From Chromera velia (lineage: Eukaryota > Sar > Chromeraceae): a DNA stretch of 20,000 bases. Shown in pieces: positions 18,379 through 20,000 of the stretch. Numbering within the stretch: the stretch's first letter is position 1; every line of letters starts with the position of its first letter. Both the position numbers and the translations under genes were made by a program. The notes beneath the pieces are model-generated. The model was not told where the DNA came from, ran no database searches, and was given only the letters and a program-made list of their open reading frames with translations. The DNA lies in NCBI GenBank assembly GCA_018398765.1, contig JAHBMJ010000037.1:1-20000 (forward strand), in the 5' to 3' direction.

Positions 18379-19622
18379 TACACATATATACAGAAGGAGA
18401 GTGAGAGGGAGAGGGAGACAGAGACAGAGAGAGTAAGCGGAGAGAAAGAGACACATAGACTTTTGTCCTGTATGTATGTGGGTATGTGTGTGGGAGTGTG
18501 TGTCTGTGTATGTGACAGTCGCAATTTACATGTGGAGCATCTTTTATAGCCATCAATTGACACAGGCTCAAGCGATCTGTTGTAGTCTAATAGAAAAAGA
18601 CAATGACAAAAAAGCACGGGCATTTTCACATTGATTCCGTGCACTAACACTTAAAGCGAGTGATGTACAGGCTGAGGAACTGCTTGAAATTAATAATGTC
18701 GTCCAAGAAGTCGCACTCGATCTTTTTCAGTGACTGCAACCAAATTTGCTGGAGCTGTTCGTAGGTCGCGAAGTTTTTTTGGAAGAGCGCCCTGCAGACA
18801 ATCGACATATATTCAGCAGTGATAGCGATTCCATGCAGACAAGAATACAATCTTGCCGTCCCAATTGGAGTGACGCGTAATGCCGCGTGAATGCAATAAG
18901 AAATGCGTGGTCCATTTGAATGGAAGAGGAGATCTTGAAGCCATTTGGTTGTGCTACATGATACCGCAATGCACCATAATACGAATGTGTTATACCGACT
19001 TACTTGGCCATCTTTGTGAACAAGGCATCGAACCAGTTATGGGTATGGCCAACCATCAGAAAGAGGATGCCAATTTCCTGTAAACCGAATCTGAGAGCCA
19101 CTAACAGGGCTACAAATGCCAATGCAGTATGGTTTTTGCCTTCCCTCGACGTGTTGTCTACCACCTACCATATAGTGGAAGGGACATATCCCACTTGGAT
19201 CTGCAAAATTAATGAAACCCGACTAAGTCTCAGACTGTTTTTTGTCTACACAAGCCCTCAAAACAAAGTTGGCAGGGAATCACTGAGTCAGACAAGTGGT
19301 CGCACAAACACGAAAAACAAAGCTAACCAGCATACAAATTTGTGGAGGACACGAAACGACTGACCACCGTTCGCACCAAACCCCAGAAGAGAGCCGAGCA
19401 ACACATGTTAGCATCGTGTTTGACATCTTTGAAGAGGGAGAAGATTGACTGGGCCCGTCAACTGTGACTACAACGTTGTGCATGTCTAGCCGAGGAAGAC
19501 CGGCCATGCCTTTTGCCTTCTCCGTGCTTCGGACTATCGGCAGGGAAGTCTTTGCCATGTCCATTCCATCCTCACCAAAGAGCCACGCCTTAGGGCCCAC
19601 CCCGTAGGGAGAGCAGGACTCT
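16211..19622 (-). CDS. Multi-exon gene for a transposase-like (GHTH-motif) protein, 5' end outside or unresolved
   Basis: Eight exons on the minus strand can be linked: 19382-19622, 19004-19164 (or to 19200), 18649-18791, 17856-18018, 17550-17726, 17248-17322, 16755-16989 and 16211-16492. The five junctions from exon 2 to exon 6 and from exon 7 to exon 8 agree in phase. The core has DNTSREGKN followed by FLMVGHTHNWFDALFTKMAK. This D-N...K-N...G-H-T-x4-D-x2-F pattern I recall from a widespread family of uncharacterised eukaryotic proteins related to DUF7869, thought to have an RNase H/transposase-like fold. The C-terminal part has GDIIMFNPDADEERVPVWIAK then VLEV. Function is unknown; it may be a transposon-derived gene. 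An in-frame TGA at 16451-16453 falls at a likely Trp position, so it may be decayed. Confidence 0.68.
16493..16754 (-). other. Probable GC-AG intron
   Basis: The 262-nt intron would begin GCAGGT and end CTATCTCAG. The nearby GT donor four bases further in would put the following exon out of its open frame. Confidence 0.5.
16755..16989 (-). CDS. Exon 7 of GHTH-motif gene
   Basis: It encodes DFIDEHPAQFGQEREEG, KKLVCSFFDNLENGS, and GDIIMFNPDADEERVPVWIA. A phase-compatible acceptor ends at 16990, but an alternative upstream start near 17035 (VDLQHILTMPAAQEVR) is possible. To continue in the frame that fits VWIAK|VLEV, the exon must end at AAG 16755-16757, with a GC donor (GCAGGT). Confidence 0.65.
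17248..17322 (-). CDS. Exon 6 of GHTH-motif gene, short
   Basis: The acceptor TTTTTGCAG plus a split Arg codon gives ERAVNFKEAFRHRLDEAMKK, then LHAAHA. Without splicing the frame ends at TAG 17244-17246. A donor CACA|GTAGAA just before it leaves phase 2. The join to exon 7 is the least certain of the chain. Confidence 0.6.
17550..17726 (-). CDS. Exon 5 of GHTH-motif gene
   Basis: The acceptor is TGTGTGCAG. The split Arg codon gives WSRIIEQVLPTEFDNKQELL, then FNQWEKKFPTAVFFDDLRWL and EYRTPRSVSEKLHSE. The donor GAGAG|GTTCTA leaves phase 2. No stop occurs inside the exon. Confidence 0.78.
17856..18018 (-). CDS. Exon 4 of GHTH-motif gene
   Basis: The acceptor is TTTTGCAG at 18019-18026. The joined frame reads RFKYINRAHKFVVSRGG, then VDQDGAVTVYVKWKEWL and FVQFLRKLLETW. 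H-x-F...V-x-V-x-x-K-W is a pattern I associate with this family. A G9 run (minus strand) lies inside the exon. The donor AG|GTGCAT leaves phase 2. Confidence 0.75.
18027..18390 (+). repeat. Giant (CA)n microsatellite with CATA interruptions
   Basis: About 360 bp of CA dinucleotides, broken at intervals by TA, GAGAGA and GCGCGCGTACG. It lies within an intron of the minus-strand gene. Long ORFs across it in several frames are artefacts of the repeat. Confidence 0.98.
18391..18515 (+). repeat. GA-rich tract followed by TG-rich run
   Basis: The plus strand changes from (GA)-rich (18391-18450) to (TG)-rich (about 18470-18515). The TG run is complementary to the large CA array beside it. Confidence 0.9.
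18649..18791 (-). CDS. Exon 3 of GHTH-motif gene
   Basis: The acceptor is GTCTGCAG|GGCGCT. Joining to exon 2 gives KMAKALFQKNFATYEQLQQI without a break. It continues with LKKIECDFLDDIINFKQFL and SLYITRFK. The donor GTTAGT (18643-18648) leaves phase 1, matching the next exon. A competing donor two bases earlier in the exon (AA|GTGTTA) would break the frame. Confidence 0.75.
19004..19164 (-). CDS. Exon 2 of GHTH-motif gene: DN and GHTH core
   Basis: It encodes VVDNTSREGKN, a hydrophobic stretch LAFVALLVALRFGLQ, then ILFLMVGHTHNWFDALFTKM. The donor is a perfect GTAAGT at 18998-19003 and leaves phase 2. Two acceptors fit the same frame. One gives a start at 19164 (…GGTAG|GTGGTAGAC). The other gives a start at 19200 (TTTTGCAG|ATCC) but would include an in-frame TAG at 19165-19167, so the shorter exon is preferred. 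Confidence 0.75.
19382..19622 (-). CDS. Exon 1 (first visible) of GHTH-motif gene, boundaries tentative
   Basis: The open frame reads CSPYGVGPKAWLFGEDG, SLPIVRSTEKAKGMAGLPRL, DMHNVVVTVDG and SKMSNTMLTCVARLSSG. This fits the segment that precedes the D-N motif in the family. The acceptor at 19623-19624 (CGCCAG) and the donor at 19381 (GGG|GTTTGG) are only plausible. Further 5' exons are expected to the right and were not found. Confidence 0.45.
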
Positions 19623-19827
19623 CTGGCGAGGTGTTGGCGATGCGATATAACGATGCGCTGTGCCGACTACGGATACTGGTAGACAAAGAACGGAGGAAGA
19701 CAGGGCAGAAAGAGATAAGAGAGGAAGTGATGAAATAAGACACAGAGATGCGATTTACACGAATGTGGAACACGGACAAAACAAGTGAAAAAGTGATAGA
19801 GAGGATTCCGAACGCAGAGAGCCAAAG

Positions 19828-19921
19828 ACACACACATACGTACGCACTCACGTTCACACGCACACGGACGCCACACAACACACACACATATATACACATA
19901 CATATACACACATTGTTTTGC
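19828..19921 (+). repeat. Interrupted (CA)n microsatellite
   Basis: CACACA runs are mixed with CATA, TATA and CACG units. The stretch 19640-20000 around it shows no supported exon. Confidence 0.85.
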
Positions 19922-20000
19922 ACACAGTGGAAGGCAAGCAGGCAAACGAGAGATGCATTGAGGCGCAACGGGAGATAGGCGGGGGGCTTTATAAGTGTCC

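Larger units (their letters stand above)
18019..18648 (-). other. Intron 3-4 of GHTH-motif gene, mostly simple repeats
   Basis: The 630-nt GT-AG intron starts GTTAGT and ends TTTTGCAG. More than half of it is a (CA)n/(TG)n microsatellite, with a purine-rich GA tract and a second, opposite-strand TG-rich run. Confidence 0.7.

Noticed and set aside
17714-18650. Several ORFs of 130-240 codons on both strands rich in Thr-His or Cys-Val
   Set aside because: They are translations of the (CA)n/(TG)n microsatellite and of neighbouring exons read in the wrong frame.
19640-20000. Further 5' exons of the GHTH-motif gene
   Set aside because: The minus-strand ORFs here are mainly CA/TG repeat translation. 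No segment with the expected N-terminal family pattern could be seen.

Overview
This is a eukaryotic nuclear window dominated by decayed transposable elements, followed by one intron-bearing gene. Evidence for a eukaryote: a chromodomain-carrying Ty3/gypsy retrotransposon, a Ty1/copia-type retrotransposon, a hAT-like DNA element, long dinucleotide microsatellites and a multi-exon gene with phase-consistent introns. There is no bacterial gene organisation. The species cannot be assigned from sequence. A TE-rich protist or alga, for example a chromerid-type alveolate, is only a guess.

Layout. (1) Positions 1 to about 6250, minus strand: a Ty3/gypsy chromovirus. In coding order it has a primer-binding site (6211-6238), gag, protease, reverse transcriptase, RNase H, integrase and a chromodomain ending at 7-9. 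All coding sequence lies in one frame, broken by nine in-frame stops but by no frameshift. Its gag is split by an 850-bp AT-rich hAT-like non-autonomous element (4154-5003) with 12-bp inverted ends and an 8-bp target duplication (7/8 identical). The 3' LTR lies outside the window. (2) About 6530-14640, plus strand: a Ty1/copia-type element with gag-like, protease, integrase, RT and RNase H remnants. It is decayed by stops and a few frameshifts. It has an unusually long (about 4 kb) integrase-to-RT interval with acidic segments, a possible C2H2 finger and a GC-extreme/T-rich insertion (10787-11521). The two retroelements are arranged 5' end to 5' end. (3) 14640-16200: unassigned sequence, AT-rich DNA and microsatellites. 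(4) 16211-19622, minus strand: at least eight exons of a gene whose D-N...GHTH...D-F core resembles a transposase-like (RNase H-fold) eukaryotic protein family. One 630-nt intron is largely a giant (TG/CA)n repeat, and another intron appears to be GC-AG.

How they relate: the gypsy and copia polyproteins each once encoded their own replication machinery, but the copies here look inactive. Lost key residues include the integrase Glu (E to K), the RT-box Tyr (TAG) and RNase H Asp (D to N). The exon-containing gene may be a third, transposon-derived gene. Its splice phases agree across five of six downstream junctions, but it too carries an in-frame TGA at a probable Trp position, so whether it is functional is open.
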